Counted from the first letter of the stretch, positions 8,928 to 17,663 are shown. The stretch is 64,000 nucleotides of DNA from Pseudomonas sp. FP2309 (GCF_030687575.1 NZ_CP117439.1:3649501-3713500), one strand, 5' to 3'. The notes: generated from the letters alone by a model not told the origin. A program made the numbers and translations.

Positions 8928-9224
8928 ATGGATACCCTCAGTAAAACCCAAATCGAATCTGAACTGGCAGCCCGACTGCCCAGCTACAAGGTCACCTGCA
9001 CCTTAAACGCTGACGGAACCCTCTCGGCCGTCCTGAGCGGTCCGGACACCGACAACTTTGCAATCACCGGCATTGTGCGCGCGCACTATCGCGGCGCCGA
9101 AGCGATTGCACGGCTGGCCAACGAAATCCTCAGGGAAATGGTGTTGTCACGCCAAGCCATGCGCAGTGATCGAATGCACGCGCCACCTGCGTGCGCTAGT
9201 TACGAACCAGGCCGAGACCGGTAA
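8928..9224 (+). CDS. Small conserved hypothetical protein
   Basis: A 98-residue soluble protein. The ATG at 8928 is preferred over the TTG at 8889. Sequence features are an N-terminal amphipathic part (LSKTQIESELAARLP), a beta-rich middle (KVTCTLNADGTLSAVLSGPDTDNFAITGIV) and a helix (GAEAIARLANEILREMVLSRQ). No known motif or catalytic residue is evident. A strong terminator follows at 9209, so it is probably monocistronic or transcribed with the upstream small membrane protein. Confidence 0.65.
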   Translation: MDTLSKTQIESELAARLPSYKVTCTLNADGTLSAVLSGPDTDNFAITGIVRAHYRGAEAIARLANEILREMVLSRQAMRSDRMHAPPACASYEPGRDR

Positions 9225-9240
9225 CGGGCTCGGCCTTTTT
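9209..9240 (+). terminator. Rho-independent terminator
   Basis: The stem AGGCCGAG/CTCGGCCT (9209-9216 and 9229-9236) is followed by a T run. It overlaps the end of the small hypothetical gene and separates it from the convergent HAD gene. Confidence 0.85.
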
Positions 9241-9243
9241 GCA

Positions 9244-9921
9244 TCAGAGCGTCGTGCGCTCCACGCACAATAAGCCATTGACGTCGCGCCGGACCTGCAG
9301 TTGCTCATACCGCTCAATCGACGGATGCACCGTGTCCATGGGCGCGTGGTGGGTGGCCGTCACCACCATCACATCCGCCCCGGCCGCCTCCCCCGCGCGA
9401 ATACCTACGCCGGCATCTTCAAACACCAGACAGTCCTGCACCGGCACACCCAGGCGCTGGGCTCCCAGCACATAACAGGCTGGGTTCGGCTTACCGATCG
9501 CGACATCTTCGGCGGTGACCAATACCGCCGGCGGCGTGATACCCGCCGCCTGCAGTCGTCGCACTGCCAGCGCCTTGGGAGCAGACGTCACCAGCGCCCA
9601 CTGGTCTTCAGGCAGGCGCTTTAGAAAGTCGACAGCCCCAGGAATCGCGACCACACCTTGCACATCGTTGATTTCCGCCTCGGTGATCCACTGCGCCTCA
9701 ACCTCCGGATCGACGCCGGGCAACGCTTGACGCCTGATGGTATCGATCGCACGGGCGCCATGAATGGTGGTCAGGAACGCCGCCACATCCAGCCCATGGC
9801 GCTCAGCCCAGATGCTCCACACCCGTTCGGCGGCGGCAATGGAGTTGAGCAGCGTCCCGTCCATATCGAACAGGAAAGCGCGGTAAGGACGGTTAAATAC
9901 GGCTGAACCTCGGATGGACAC
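9244..9921 (-). CDS. HAD-superfamily sugar phosphatase (YfbT-like)
   Basis: A 225-residue HAD subfamily IA phosphatase. Motif I FLFDMDGTLLNS (nucleophile and acid aspartates, about 14-25), motif II VTSAPK, motif III lysine in GKPNPACY and motif IV VFEDAGVGIRAG are all present, with a helical cap between motifs I and II. It resembles YfbT/YniC-type sugar-phosphate phosphatases; the substrate cannot be read from sequence. The start is GTG at 9921, supported by GAGGA nine bases upstream. Confidence 0.85.
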   Translation of the reverse strand: MSIRGSAVFNRPYRAFLFDMDGTLLNSIAAAERVWSIWAERHGLDVAAFLTTIHGARAIDTIRRQALPGVDPEVEAQWITEAEINDVQGVVAIPGAVDFLKRLPEDQWALVTSAPKALAVRRLQAAGITPPAVLVTAEDVAIGKPNPACYVLGAQRLGVPVQDCLVFEDAGVGIRAGEAAGADVMVVTATHHAPMDTVHPSIERYEQLQVRRDVNGLLCVERTTL

Positions 9922-10021
9922 GGCGTGGCTTCCTCGTGGGCTGAAACGAATAATCGGCCCGGTGCAATCTACGGATCACCTCATGACTTGTAAACGCGAC
10001 GAGCACTTCGCGCCGCCAATC

Positions 10022-10037
10022 ATTACAAACTTGTCAT
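10022..10037 (+). promoter_or_regulatory. CusR/CopR-type copper box
   Basis: ATTACAAACTTGTCAT matches the copper-responsive operator ATGACAANNTTGTCAT with one mismatch. It lies about 90 bases upstream of the DUF2790 gene, ahead of a heavy-metal-type response regulator and sensor kinase, so it probably mediates metal-dependent autoregulation. Confidence 0.65.
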
Positions 10038-10128
10038 CCTCCTGTTGGCGGGCTGTTCGGGTCCTCTGGTTACCGTGACGCCACTGCCACAACTTGGCAG
10101 CCATCCCGTTACCAACAGAGAGACCGCT

Positions 10129-10380
10129 ATGAAACTTTTTATCCTCGCACTGACCGCCTTACTTGCTACCGGCTCGGTGTTCGCGGCTGATAACGCCAAC
10201 GTGATCCACGACAAGACCGGCTTTTTCGTTCACCTGGATGTGGCCAAAGTACTATCGAGCACCGACACCTATGGTCAGTGCGGCGTCGTCCCGGCAAGGC
10301 TCGACTACCTCGATCACCAGGGTCGCGAACACGTACTCGACTATCAGGTCCAGGCCACCGGCTGCGCCAGTGACAATTGA
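10129..10380 (+). CDS. DUF2790 small exported protein
   Basis: An 83-residue protein with a signal peptide (about 1-20, LILALTALLATGSVFAAD) and a short mature domain of the DUF2790 type (VCGVVPARLDYLDH-like core and a C-terminal Cys; two cysteines, in QCGVV and TGCASDN, could form a disulfide). The family is largely restricted to pseudomonads and often sits beside copper-responsive two-component genes, as here. The preceding CusR-type box suggests metal control. Molecular function unknown; periplasmic metal sensing or binding is inference. Confidence 0.8.
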   Translation: MKLFILALTALLATGSVFAADNANVIHDKTGFFVHLDVAKVLSSTDTYGQCGVVPARLDYLDHQGREHVLDYQVQATGCASDN

Positions 10381-10422
10381 TCGGGCTACACTGGCGCCAC
10401 GTATTGAATCAGGGCATTTCCC

Positions 10423-11094
10423 ATGAACATCCTCGTTGTCGAAGACGAACCCAAGGCCGGTAATTACCTGCTCAATGGCCTGCAGGAACAGGGTTACTCC
10501 GTAAGCCTCGCCCGTGATGGCGTGGACGGCCTGCACCAGGCGCTGGAGACCGCGTTCGACGTAATCGTGCTGGACGTGATGATGCCGAAAATGGACGGCT
10601 GGGAAGTGCTGCGCCGCCTGCGCAAGGAAATCGACACACCGGTTCTTTTCCTGACCGCCCGCGATGACATTGCCGACCGCATCAAAGGCCTGGAACTGGG
10701 CGCTGATGACTACCTGATCAAGCCGTTCTCCTTCGCCGAACTGGTAGCACGCCTGCGCACCCTGACCCGCCGAGGTCCGAGCCGGGAGGAAGAACAGCTA
10801 CAAATCGCCGACCTGCACATCGACGTGCTCAAACGCCGTGTTACCCGTGCAGGCACGCGTATCACCCTGACCAACAAGGAATTCGCCCTGCTGCACCTGT
10901 TCGCCACCCATCAGGACCAGGTGCTGTCACGCTCGCTGATCGCCTCACGTGTATGGGACATGAATTTCGACAGTGATACCAACGTGGTGGACGTGGCCGT
11001 GCGGCGCCTGCGTCTGAAGATCGACGACCCGTTCCCGCTCAAGCTGATCCACAGCGTGCGCGGCATCGGCTACCGTTTCGACACCCAGCCATGA
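10423..11094 (+). CDS. Heavy-metal-type response regulator (CusR/CopR/IrlR family)
   Basis: A 223-residue OmpR-family regulator. The receiver domain (1-115) has the acidic pocket EDE at 7-9 and phospho-acceptor Asp51 ([15 protein letters not shown]), plus the switch Lys in YLIKPF. The winged-helix DNA-binding domain (about 125-220) ends with VRGIGYRFD. Sequence is closest in style to CusR/CopR/IrlR, which respond to copper, silver or zinc. Its stop overlaps the sensor gene by four bases. The box at 10022-10037 is a likely self-binding site. Confidence 0.9.
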   Translation: MNILVVEDEPKAGNYLLNGLQEQGYSVSLARDGVDGLHQALETAFDVIVLDVMMPKMDGWEVLRRLRKEIDTPVLFLTARDDIADRIKGLELGADDYLIKPFSFAELVARLRTLTRRGPSREEEQLQIADLHIDVLKRRVTRAGTRITLTNKEFALLHLFATHQDQVLSRSLIASRVWDMNFDSDTNVVDVAVRRLRLKIDDPFPLKLIHSVRGIGYRFDTQP

Positions 11095-12491
11095 GCAATC
11101 GTCGCCATTATTCCCTGACCCTGCGTCTGGCGCTGATCTTCGCCCTGCTCGCTTTTGCCTTGTTGGCCAGCCTGGGCGTGGCGCTGTACCGTGAGCTGGA
11201 ACGCGAGCTGATCCGCCGCGACGACGCGCAGCTGATTTCCCGCGTGGACCAACTGCGCAACCTGCTCAATGACAGCAACACCCTGGACCTGATCAAGACC
11301 AAGCCGGAATTGTTCCAGAACATGCTGGGCAATCGCGAGTCGGTGCTAAGCATTGCCGCGCCCGGCCAGGCACCGCTGCTGCTGGTAAACCCGGCCAATA
11401 TCGACCTGCCGGCGATCAAGCCAGTGCCCAAGGGCCACGTGCTTGCGCTGAGCGATGTGCAACACCTGCCGGGGGTCAATGGCGTGCCCTTTTCCACCCT
11501 GGCCGCGTCCATCGACTCCGGCGACTTGGGCAGCCTGCAAGTCACCAGCGGGCGCCTGATGACCGAGCGCACCGCCATGCTCGCCAGCTACCGGTTGAGC
11601 GTATATATCCTGGCGAGTATCGCCGCCATCATCCTCGCATTGGTGGGCTACCTGCTGGTGCATCGGGGTCTGCAACCCCTGCGCCGCCTGGCCGAACACG
11701 CCCAGGGGATCGGCGTCGGCAATCTGGCCGAACGTCTCGACAGCCACGGGGCACCAAAAGAGCTGCTGCCGATGATCGATTCGTTCAACACCATGCTTGA
11801 ACGCCTGGCCAAGGGCTTTGTACAACTGGGCCAGGTGTCCACCGACATGGCTCATGAACTGCGCACGCCGATCAACAACCTGCTGGGGGAAACCCAAGTT
11901 GCCCTGCAACAGCAGCGCAGCGTCGAGAGCTACCAGCAACTCCTGGCCTCCAATGTCGAGGAACTGGAGCGCCTGGCGCGAATGCTCGACAACATGCTGT
12001 TTCTGGCCCGCACAGACCCGGCCAGCGCCTTGCGCCAGCGCCAGGCATTGAGTGCGACGGATGAACTGGAACGCATCGCCGATTACTTCGAAGGCTTGGC
12101 GGGCGACAGGGATATCACCATTCGGGCCGAGGGTGACGGCGTGATCTGGGCCGAGCCGATGCTGCTGCGCCGCGCCCTGGCGAACCTGTGCGCCAATGCC
12201 ATCAAATATGCGGCGCCGAGCTCCGAGCTGGTGATCCAGGCCGTTGCACAGGCCGACGGTATCCGTCTGCGGGTCAATAACCACGGCGAAACCATCCCGG
12301 CCGAGCACTTGTCGCGGCTGTTCGAACGGTTTTATCGGGTGGATGAATCACGGGAACGGTCGGCCCAATCCAACGGGCTGGGCCTGTCCATCGTCGCGAC
12401 CATCATGCAGTTGCATAACGGCCGGTACAGCGTCAGCAGCCAGGACGGCGTGACGTGTTTCGAGCTGTTCTTTCCAGGGCCTGAAGCATGA
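11091..12491 (+). CDS. Heavy-metal-type sensor histidine kinase
   Basis: A 466-residue inner-membrane kinase. Membrane segments lie at about 11-33 and 169-190, enclosing a periplasmic sensor loop. Then come a HAMP domain (191-243), a HisKA domain with phospho-acceptor His255 ([13 protein letters not shown]) and a HATPase domain (N-box [12 protein letters not shown], later [11 protein letters not shown]). The layout matches CusS/CopS/IrlS. It is translationally coupled to the response regulator. The ligand is inferred to be copper or a similar metal from the operator and family. It converges with the cigR-like gene with 11 bases between. Confidence 0.9.
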   Translation: MSNRRHYSLTLRLALIFALLAFALLASLGVALYRELERELIRRDDAQLISRVDQLRNLLNDSNTLDLIKTKPELFQNMLGNRESVLSIAAPGQAPLLLVNPANIDLPAIKPVPKGHVLALSDVQHLPGVNGVPFSTLAASIDSGDLGSLQVTSGRLMTERTAMLASYRLSVYILASIAAIILALVGYLLVHRGLQPLRRLAEHAQGIGVGNLAERLDSHGAPKELLPMIDSFNTMLERLAKGFVQLGQVSTDMAHELRTPINNLLGETQVALQQQRSVESYQQLLASNVEELERLARMLDNMLFLARTDPASALRQRQALSATDELERIADYFEGLAGDRDITIRAEGDGVIWAEPMLLRRALANLCANAIKYAAPSSELVIQAVAQADGIRLRVNNHGETIPAEHLSRLFERFYRVDESRERSAQSNGLGLSIVATIMQLHNGRYSVSSQDGVTCFELFFPGPEA

Positions 12492-12502
12492 AGGACGCAG
12501 GC

Positions 12503-12949
12503 TCAGTCCAACGCGCCATTGAGCACTTCGTAAATGATGCCCGTCGCGATGGTCACCAGTATCAGGTCGGTGCCTGCCTGCTGCCACTCATACCCATCGT
12601 AATGGGGCAAGCGCCCGGCTAAACGCCCGTCCAGCTTCTTGGCAATACCCGGCGGCAGCGGTTTGCCGCGCGCCAGGTTCTTGCGGATACCCGGCGGCAG
12701 TGCAGGTCCTGGGCTCCAGTAATCGCGATAGCCGCCCAGCACACTCAGTACGCCGCCACGGTCGACAGCAGGCCCGTGATTGCCCGCGCCACCTTTGCCT
12801 TTGGGCTTTTCATGCCCCTGCCCACCTTGGCTGTTGCCTTTGTTATTACCTTGCCCCTTGCCGTTACCGGGATCTGCCAGGGCCATACCGCTGCCGGCAA
12901 ACAGCACAAGCGACAACGCAACAGACGCAAACTTCAACGACCTGATCAT
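12503..12949 (-). CDS. CigR-like/RcnB-like exported protein
   Basis: A 148-residue exported protein. A signal peptide (about 1-25, LSLVLFAGSGMALA) is followed by a low-complexity Gly/Asn/Lys/Gln stretch (about 26-62). A conserved C-terminal part contains PGIRKNLARGKPLPPGIAKK and ends with a hydrophobic helix (TDLILVTIATGIIYEVLNGAL). This matches the family named after CigR of Salmonella (an SPI-3 anti-virulence factor), related to RcnB. In Pseudomonas the function is not established. Periplasmic or membrane-attached location is expected. Confidence 0.8.
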   Translation of the reverse strand: MIRSLKFASVALSLVLFAGSGMALADPGNGKGQGNNKGNSQGGQGHEKPKGKGGAGNHGPAVDRGGVLSVLGGYRDYWSPGPALPPGIRKNLARGKPLPPGIAKKLDGRLAGRLPHYDGYEWQQAGTDLILVTIATGIIYEVLNGALD

Positions 12950-13012
12950 GACGATTTTCCAAGGCAGGAACGTAGGTGGACTGTAGTTGAAGTTCCCGCG
13001 CCACGCGCTGAA

Positions 13013-13627
13013 TCAACTCACCTGGCCGCCCACCTCCACCGCATCCACTGAGGTGTTCCACGCCACAGACACCGCCACGCGCAGCCCATCTACCAGGCGC
13101 GATAGCGGCATCAGTGACTCACCTGGCACATGGATAAAACCACTGCGCACAGCCGAACCCACCAGCTCATGCTGTAAACGATAAAACACCTGATTGCACA
13201 CAAAGGTACCCGCCGTCTGCGACACAGACGCTGCAATCCCCGCCTCACGCACCGCCTTGACCATGGCCTTGATCGGCAGCGTCGAAAAGTAGGCCGCCGG
13301 ACCGCCGTTCACGATGGGCGTATCCACGGGCTGCTCACCCAAATTATCGGGGATGCGCGCATCGTTGATATTGATCGCCACCCGCTCCATGGAAATCTCG
13401 CTACGCCCCGGCGCCAGGCCGGTGGCGATGACCATGGCTGGGCGCAATTCGTCAATCAATTGCAGCATGCGCTCGCCCGCCGTGGCGAACGCACACGGCA
13501 GTTCGCGGGCCACGACCCTCACATCCTGGTCAATCTTGAACCCGTCCAACTGGCGCGCGGCTTCCCAGGACGGGTTCACCGGTTCTTGATCAAAAGGCTC
13601 GAACCCCATCAGCAGTACGGTTTTCAT
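13013..13627 (-). CDS. pcp: Pyroglutamyl-peptidase I (pyrrolidone-carboxylate peptidase)
   Basis: A 204-residue C15 cysteine peptidase that removes N-terminal pyroglutamate from peptides. The triad is intact: Glu81 in ISMERVA, Cys144 in TFVCNQVFY and His166 in GFIHVPGE. The N-terminal VLLMGFEPFD is typical. It follows the DUF979 gene by seven bases and forms an operon with the DUF969/DUF979 membrane pair. This recurrent grouping suggests that the membrane proteins import or export pyroglutamate, its peptides or the released acid. Confidence 0.93.
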   Translation of the reverse strand: MKTVLLMGFEPFDQEPVNPSWEAARQLDGFKIDQDVRVVARELPCAFATAGERMLQLIDELRPAMVIATGLAPGRSEISMERVAININDARIPDNLGEQPVDTPIVNGGPAAYFSTLPIKAMVKAVREAGIAASVSQTAGTFVCNQVFYRLQHELVGSAVRSGFIHVPGESLMPLSRLVDGLRVAVSVAWNTSVDAVEVGGQVS

Positions 13628-13634
13628 CCTGGCC

Positions 13635-14585
13635 TCACATCAATAGATAAAGCAGCACGATATTCACCACCAGCATCATCAACGCCGTTGGCAACTGGGC
13701 CTTGATCACCGCGTTTTTGTCCGGCAACTCCAGCAACGCGGCCGGCACGATATTGAAGTTGGCGGCCATCGGTGTCATCAGCGTTCCGCAGTAGCCGGAG
13801 AACATGCCGATGGCCGCCATCACCGCAGGGTTCCCGCCGTAGATGCCCACCAGCACCGGCACGCCGACACCGCCGGTCATCACCGGGAACGCGGCAAAAC
13901 CATTGCCCATGATCACTGTGAACAGTGCCATGCCCAACACATAGACCATCACCGCCACCAACTTGAAATCCAGGTTGATATAAGTGGTGGTGACGTGGGC
14001 AACGGCCGTCCCCACACCGGCGTCATTGAACAGCAGGCCGAGCATCGCCAGCATTTGCGGGAGCACCATGGCCCAGCCCAAGGCCTCGGTGAGGCGGCGC
14101 GATTCACGCAACGCTTGCACCGGCGTATCACGGGTCAGCCAGCAGGCCAGGCCGAGGGCGATCAGGCAGCCAATGCCGAGGGACACGAAGGTGGTGTTTT
14201 TCGGGTCCAGCAGCGCAACGCCACCGATCTCAGTGTGCTTGAGCAGCACCGAACCGATCACCGTGGTCAGCGGGATCGCCAGCGCCGGAATGAACAACTT
14301 ATGCCCCAGGCGGCCGGCGCTGGCACGGGACGCCTTGTCGTGCAACTCGACATGGCTGCCACGGCCAACGCCGCCCAGGCCTGCGATCAACGCCATCACC
14401 ACCACGCCTGCGCCGACCACCACCGATGGCAGGCGCTCGCCCACCAGGAATGGGATGGCGAAGAGCAACCAGAACAGCGCGCTGGACAGGCGCTTGGGGT
14501 GCGTGCGGTCCAACAGGATCATGCTAGCAGTGATCAGCAGCAGCACGCCGGCGAGCCAGTACAGGTATTGAATGGAAATAATCAT
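13635..14585 (-). CDS. DUF979 membrane protein
   Basis: A 316-residue polytopic inner-membrane protein with about eight to ten hydrophobic segments. It belongs to DUF979, almost always encoded next to DUF969 and often next to pcp. Features include VIMGNGFAAFPVMTGGVGVP and the loop MFSGYCGTLMTPMAANFNIVPAALLEL, whose Gly/Asn-rich re-entrant look resembles ion-coupled carboxylate transporters. The start overlaps the DUF969 stop by four bases. A transport role linked to pyroglutamate is inferred, not shown. Confidence 0.85.
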   Translation of the reverse strand: MIISIQYLYWLAGVLLLITASMILLDRTHPKRLSSALFWLLFAIPFLVGERLPSVVVGAGVVVMALIAGLGGVGRGSHVELHDKASRASAGRLGHKLFIPALAIPLTTVIGSVLLKHTEIGGVALLDPKNTTFVSLGIGCLIALGLACWLTRDTPVQALRESRRLTEALGWAMVLPQMLAMLGLLFNDAGVGTAVAHVTTTYINLDFKLVAVMVYVLGMALFTVIMGNGFAAFPVMTGGVGVPVLVGIYGGNPAVMAAIGMFSGYCGTLMTPMAANFNIVPAALLELPDKNAVIKAQLPTALMMLVVNIVLLYLLM

Positions 14586-15298
14586 TGGGCGGCCTCCACA
14601 GTGGTGGACGCAGGCGTCATCTCGCGGGTCAGCCGGCGGTCAAACCGATGCAGGCGGATCGCATGGATGATGAAGGCGCAGATCGCCGTGGGAATGCCCC
14701 ACACTGCAATGTGCAGCGGCTCGACATCGATTCCCGAGCCCAACAGGAAGGTGTGCATCAGCGCGATCGCACCAAAGGCTACAAAGATGTCTTCACCAAA
14801 AAACAGGCCGACGTTGTCGGTCGCCGCGCACATGGCCAACACCTTGTGGCGCAGCTTGTCCGGCAGTTTGCCGTAGCGTTTTTCCGCCGCGCCTTCGGCC
14901 ATGGGGGCCAGCAACGGGCGCACCATCTGCGGGTGTCCACCCAAGCTGGTCAAGCCCATGGCAGCCGTGGATTCGCGCACAAACAGGTAAATGATCAGCA
15001 GGCGGCCGACCGTGGCACGCTCGAATCGCGCAATCCAGTTCTGCGCGTGCAGGCGCAACCCATGGCGCTCCAGCAAGCCGATGACCGCCAGGGGCAACAA
15101 GAGGATCAATTGCAGGGCACGGGTCTGAAGGAAGCCATCGCCCATGGTGGCGAGGATTTTTTCCAGCGGGAAATGGGCGGCAAGCCCGGTGGTGATAGCG
15201 GCGGCGGTGACCACCAACAACGGATTGAAGCGCAAAACAAAGCCAACCACGATCACAAGTACGCCGATCAACGGCCATAGGTTCACAACAGTTTGCAT
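14582..15298 (-). CDS. DUF969 membrane protein
   Basis: A 238-residue membrane protein starting at ATG 15298, chosen over the upstream in-frame ATG at 15334 because AAGGA lies about ten bases before it and the hydrophobic sequence begins at once (MQTVVNLWPLIGVLVIVVGFVL). About six membrane segments are visible. DUF969 and DUF979 probably form one transporter split into two chains, here coupled by an ATGA overlap. First gene of the DUF969-DUF979-pcp operon. Confidence 0.83.
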   Translation of the reverse strand: MQTVVNLWPLIGVLVIVVGFVLRFNPLLVVTAAAITTGLAAHFPLEKILATMGDGFLQTRALQLILLLPLAVIGLLERHGLRLHAQNWIARFERATVGRLLIIYLFVRESTAAMGLTSLGGHPQMVRPLLAPMAEGAAEKRYGKLPDKLRHKVLAMCAATDNVGLFFGEDIFVAFGAIALMHTFLLGSGIDVEPLHIAVWGIPTAICAFIIHAIRLHRFDRRLTREMTPASTTVEAAQ

Positions 15299-15460
15299 GG
15301 CGATGAAGTCCTTAAGTGCGCGCTGCGGCGCCATTACAGCAGGATGTGAACAAGGGGTTCACAGCAAGAAGTGGCGTGCAGTCGGCTCGGTTTTTTATTG
15401 TTGACCCGTAAGGGCGAGCGTCAGTGGCGGCAACTTTGCTGCCTGGAAGCGCGAGGTGTC

Positions 15461-15504
15461 CAACAAGAAAAATTGTTGCTGCGCACCAATAAATTTTGTT
15501 GGTG
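15461..15504. promoter_or_regulatory. Pair of inverted repeats upstream of the DUF969-DUF979-pcp operon
   Basis: CAACAA-N6-TTGTTG (15461-15478) and CACCAA-N9-TTGGTG (15484-15504) are adjacent dyads with related arms, within an AT-rich stretch 160-200 bases upstream of the DUF969 start. They look like operator half-sites for one regulator. No dedicated regulator gene is adjacent. Confidence 0.4.
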
Positions 15505-15565
15505 AATGACGCCGGTGCAGGTAACAAGAAGTAGACAGGTCGCCGCAGGTTCGCGTACTTACGAC

Positions 15566-15688
15566 ATGTGCTCTTCAGCGCGGGAAGGGATTACCCCGGC
15601 CCTTACCAAAAAACAGGTGCAGGCGATTGCCAAGCAGATGATCAGTGATATCAAGAACGCCAAGGCAAGTGAGACGCCCCTGGGATGA
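15566..15688 (+). CDS. Possible small ORF
   Basis: A 40-residue frame from ATG 15566 (an earlier ATG at 15506 gives 60 residues). The C-terminal part is a lysine-rich helix (TKKQVQAIAKQMISDIKNAKAS) with plausible coding character. Its stop overlaps the next start in ATGA fashion, which suggests coupling. No family recognised and no clear ribosome site, so it may be a remnant. Confidence 0.3.
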   Translation: MCSSAREGITPALTKKQVQAIAKQMISDIKNAKASETPLG

Positions 15689-15870
15689 GCGAGTTTCTGG
15701 AGTTCATCGGGCGTCTGATCGACCTGCTGCTCAAGCTATTAGAGCTCAGCAACGATTACACACCACCACGGCGCAAACGCGTTTTCTCACTCGGGTTCGT
15801 GATGTTTTTGCTGTGCGTGGCCGTAGTTGAACTGATTCTGCTCAACGTCTGGTTTGCAGGTGGCGGCTAA
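15685..15870 (+). CDS. Small single-pass membrane protein
   Basis: A 61-residue protein with an amphipathic N-terminus (EFLEFIGRLIDLLLKLLEL), a basic turn (TPPRRKRVF) and one strong membrane segment (about 36-56, LGFVMFLLCVAVVELILLNVWF). The positive patch before the helix fits the inside-positive rule. Start overlaps the upstream small ORF by four bases. Function unknown. Confidence 0.5.
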   Translation: MSEFLEFIGRLIDLLLKLLELSNDYTPPRRKRVFSLGFVMFLLCVAVVELILLNVWFAGGG

Positions 15871-15970
15871 GACAGCCGCGGTGACTGCCTGATCTCGCTG
15901 GTAGCCGTCACCACCCGATCCAGGTTGCTTTGGGAAGAGGTCCTTTTAGCACTGACAAATCGCAGGTAAC

Positions 15971-16000
15971 AAAAAAGGGCTCACCTTTCGGTGAGCCCTT
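15971..16000 (-). terminator. Terminator of the tRNA-Val(GAC) gene
   Basis: The stem GGGCTCACC/GGTGAGCCC (15977-15985, 15990-15998) with a TTTC loop and A run on the plus strand gives a U run on the minus strand, just downstream of the tRNA. Confidence 0.85.
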
Positions 16001-16029
16001 CTAGACCGCCCAGCAGAACGGATTTTGTT

Positions 16030-16106
16030 TGGTAGGCGCGATTGGACTCGAACCAACGACCCCCACCATGTCAAGGTGGTGCTCTAACCAACTGAGCTAC
16101 GTGCCT
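16030..16106 (-). tRNA. tRNA-Val (anticodon GAC)
   Basis: A 77-base cloverleaf with encoded CCA (16030-16032). The anticodon stem is CCACC/GGTGG with loop TTGACAT, and the T-arm has GGTTCGAGTCC. Acceptor AGGCACG pairs with CGCGCCT apart from one A-C mismatch. Confidence 0.95.
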
Positions 16107-16290
16107 GCTGTGAGGCGGCATTCTACGGAATTCAGAAGGTGTGTCAACATCTTTTTTGCAGCTAACCCTATGAATATGCGAATTTTTTATTTGCAGCCCG
16201 CGCGTAGCTCTTTTCCTGCTGGCTGGCAGGCAATTTTCAACTGAGGTAGGATCGGCACACTCGTAAAAAATATAAAACAGAGGTTCCAGG

Positions 16291-17574
16291 ATGGCGAACA
16301 CCCCCTACCCCCAGTCGTATTACGCGGCGTCAGCGAATGCCGTTCCGCCTCGCCCGATGCTGCAAGGCGATGTCGAAACCGATGTCTGCGTGATCGGCGC
16401 CGGCTATACCGGCCTATCCAGCGCGCTGTTCCTGCTGGAGAACGGCTTTCGCGTGACTGTCCTGGAAGCCGCCAAAGTGGGTTTTGGCGCCTCGGGCCGC
16501 AATGGCGGGCAGATCGTCAACAGCTACAGCCGCGATATCGATGTGATCGAGCGCAGCGTCGGGTCTCAGCAGGCGCAGCTCTTGGGGCAGATGGCGTTTG
16601 AAGGCGGCAGGATCATTCGTGAGCGGGTCGCCAAGTATCAGATCCAGTGCGACCTGAAGGACGGTGGCGTGTTCGCCGCGCTAAACAGCAAGCACATGGG
16701 CCACCTGGAGTCGCAGAAGCGCCTGTGGGAGCGCTACGGCCACACGCAACTGCAATTGCTGGACGAACGCCGCATCCGCGAGGTGGTGGCCTGTGACAAC
16801 TATGTCGGCGGCCTGCTGGACATGAGCGGTGGGCATATCCATCCGCTGAACCTGGCGCTGGGTGAGGCGGCTGCGGTGGAATCCCTGGGCGGCACCATCT
16901 ACGAACAATCGGCGGCGGTGCGTATCGAACGCGGCGCCAACCCGGTAGTACATACCGCCGAGGGCAAGGTCAGAGCCAAGTTCATCATCGTGGCGGGCAA
17001 TGCCTACCTGGGCAATCTGGTGCCGGAACTGGCCGCCAAGTCCATGCCTTGCGGCACACAAGTGATCACTACCGCACCGCTGGGGGATGAACTGGCCAAG
17101 ACCCTACTGCCGCAGAATTACTGCGTGGAAGACTGCAACTACCTGCTCGACTACTACCGCCTGACCGGCGACAAACGCCTGATCTTCGGCGGCGGCGTGG
17201 TGTATGGCGCGCGCGACCCAGCGAATATCGAGGCGATCATCCGACCAAAAATGCTCAAGGCCTTCCCGCAGCTCAAGGATGTGAAGATTGATTACGCCTG
17301 GACCGGCAATTTCCTGCTGACCCTGTCGCGCCTGCCGCAGGTAGGGCGCCTGGGCGACAATATCTACTATTCACAGGGCTGCAGTGGCCACGGCGTGACG
17401 TACACGCACCTGGCGGGCAAAGTGTTGGCGGAGGCACTCAGAGGCCAGGCAGAGCGTTTTGATGCGTTCGCCGACCTGCCGCACTATCCTTTCCCGGGCG
17501 GCCAACTGTTGCGCACACCTTTTGCAGCATTGGGCGCCTGGTACTACGGCTTGCGCGATAAGCTGGGGTTCTGA
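16291..17574 (+). CDS. FAD-dependent gamma-glutamylputrescine oxidase (PuuB/PauB-like)
   Basis: A 427-residue DAO-family flavoprotein. The dinucleotide-binding motif CVIGAGYTGLSSALFLLENG lies at about 33-52, followed by GFGASGRNGGQIVNSYS, characteristic of gamma-glutamylputrescine oxidase. The C-terminus has the substrate-side SQGCSGHGVTYTHLAGKVLAEAL. It oxidises gamma-glutamyl-putrescine to the aldehyde in polyamine catabolism. Pseudomonas genomes carry several PauB paralogs, and this one stands apart from other polyamine genes, so the preferred substrate is not certain. GAGG before the ATG supports the start. Confidence 0.85.
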   Translation: MANTPYPQSYYAASANAVPPRPMLQGDVETDVCVIGAGYTGLSSALFLLENGFRVTVLEAAKVGFGASGRNGGQIVNSYSRDIDVIERSVGSQQAQLLGQMAFEGGRIIRERVAKYQIQCDLKDGGVFAALNSKHMGHLESQKRLWERYGHTQLQLLDERRIREVVACDNYVGGLLDMSGGHIHPLNLALGEAAAVESLGGTIYEQSAAVRIERGANPVVHTAEGKVRAKFIIVAGNAYLGNLVPELAAKSMPCGTQVITTAPLGDELAKTLLPQNYCVEDCNYLLDYYRLTGDKRLIFGGGVVYGARDPANIEAIIRPKMLKAFPQLKDVKIDYAWTGNFLLTLSRLPQVGRLGDNIYYSQGCSGHGVTYTHLAGKVLAEALRGQAERFDAFADLPHYPFPGGQLLRTPFAALGAWYYGLRDKLGF

Positions 17575-17579
17575 CGCCA

Positions 17580-17609
17580 TTGCGGGAGCCGGTTCGCCGG
17601 CTCCCGCAA
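17580..17609 (+). terminator. Hairpin after the oxidase gene
   Basis: A perfect 13-base-pair stem TTGCGGGAGCCGG/CCGGCTCCCGCAA with a TTCG tetraloop, starting six bases after the stop. There is no following T run, so it may act as an mRNA-stabilising or REP-like element instead. Confidence 0.55.
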
Positions 17610-17631
17610 CCGGACATCAAATCGCAGACAC

Positions 17632-17663
17632 AAAAAACCCCGGTCTTTCGACCAGGGTCTTTG
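17632..17663 (-). terminator. Terminator of the tRNA-Asp/Val cluster
   Basis: On the minus strand ACCCTGGTC-GAAA-GACCGGGGT followed by TTTTTT, with one G-T pair in the stem. It lies downstream of the first tRNA-Asp in the direction of transcription. Confidence 0.8.

Noticed and set aside
16061..16100. GGACTCGAACC...CCCCACC resembling a plus-strand hrp box near 16050
   Set aside because: It is the T-arm and anticodon stem of tRNA-Val(GAC), and the GGAACC half is not present.
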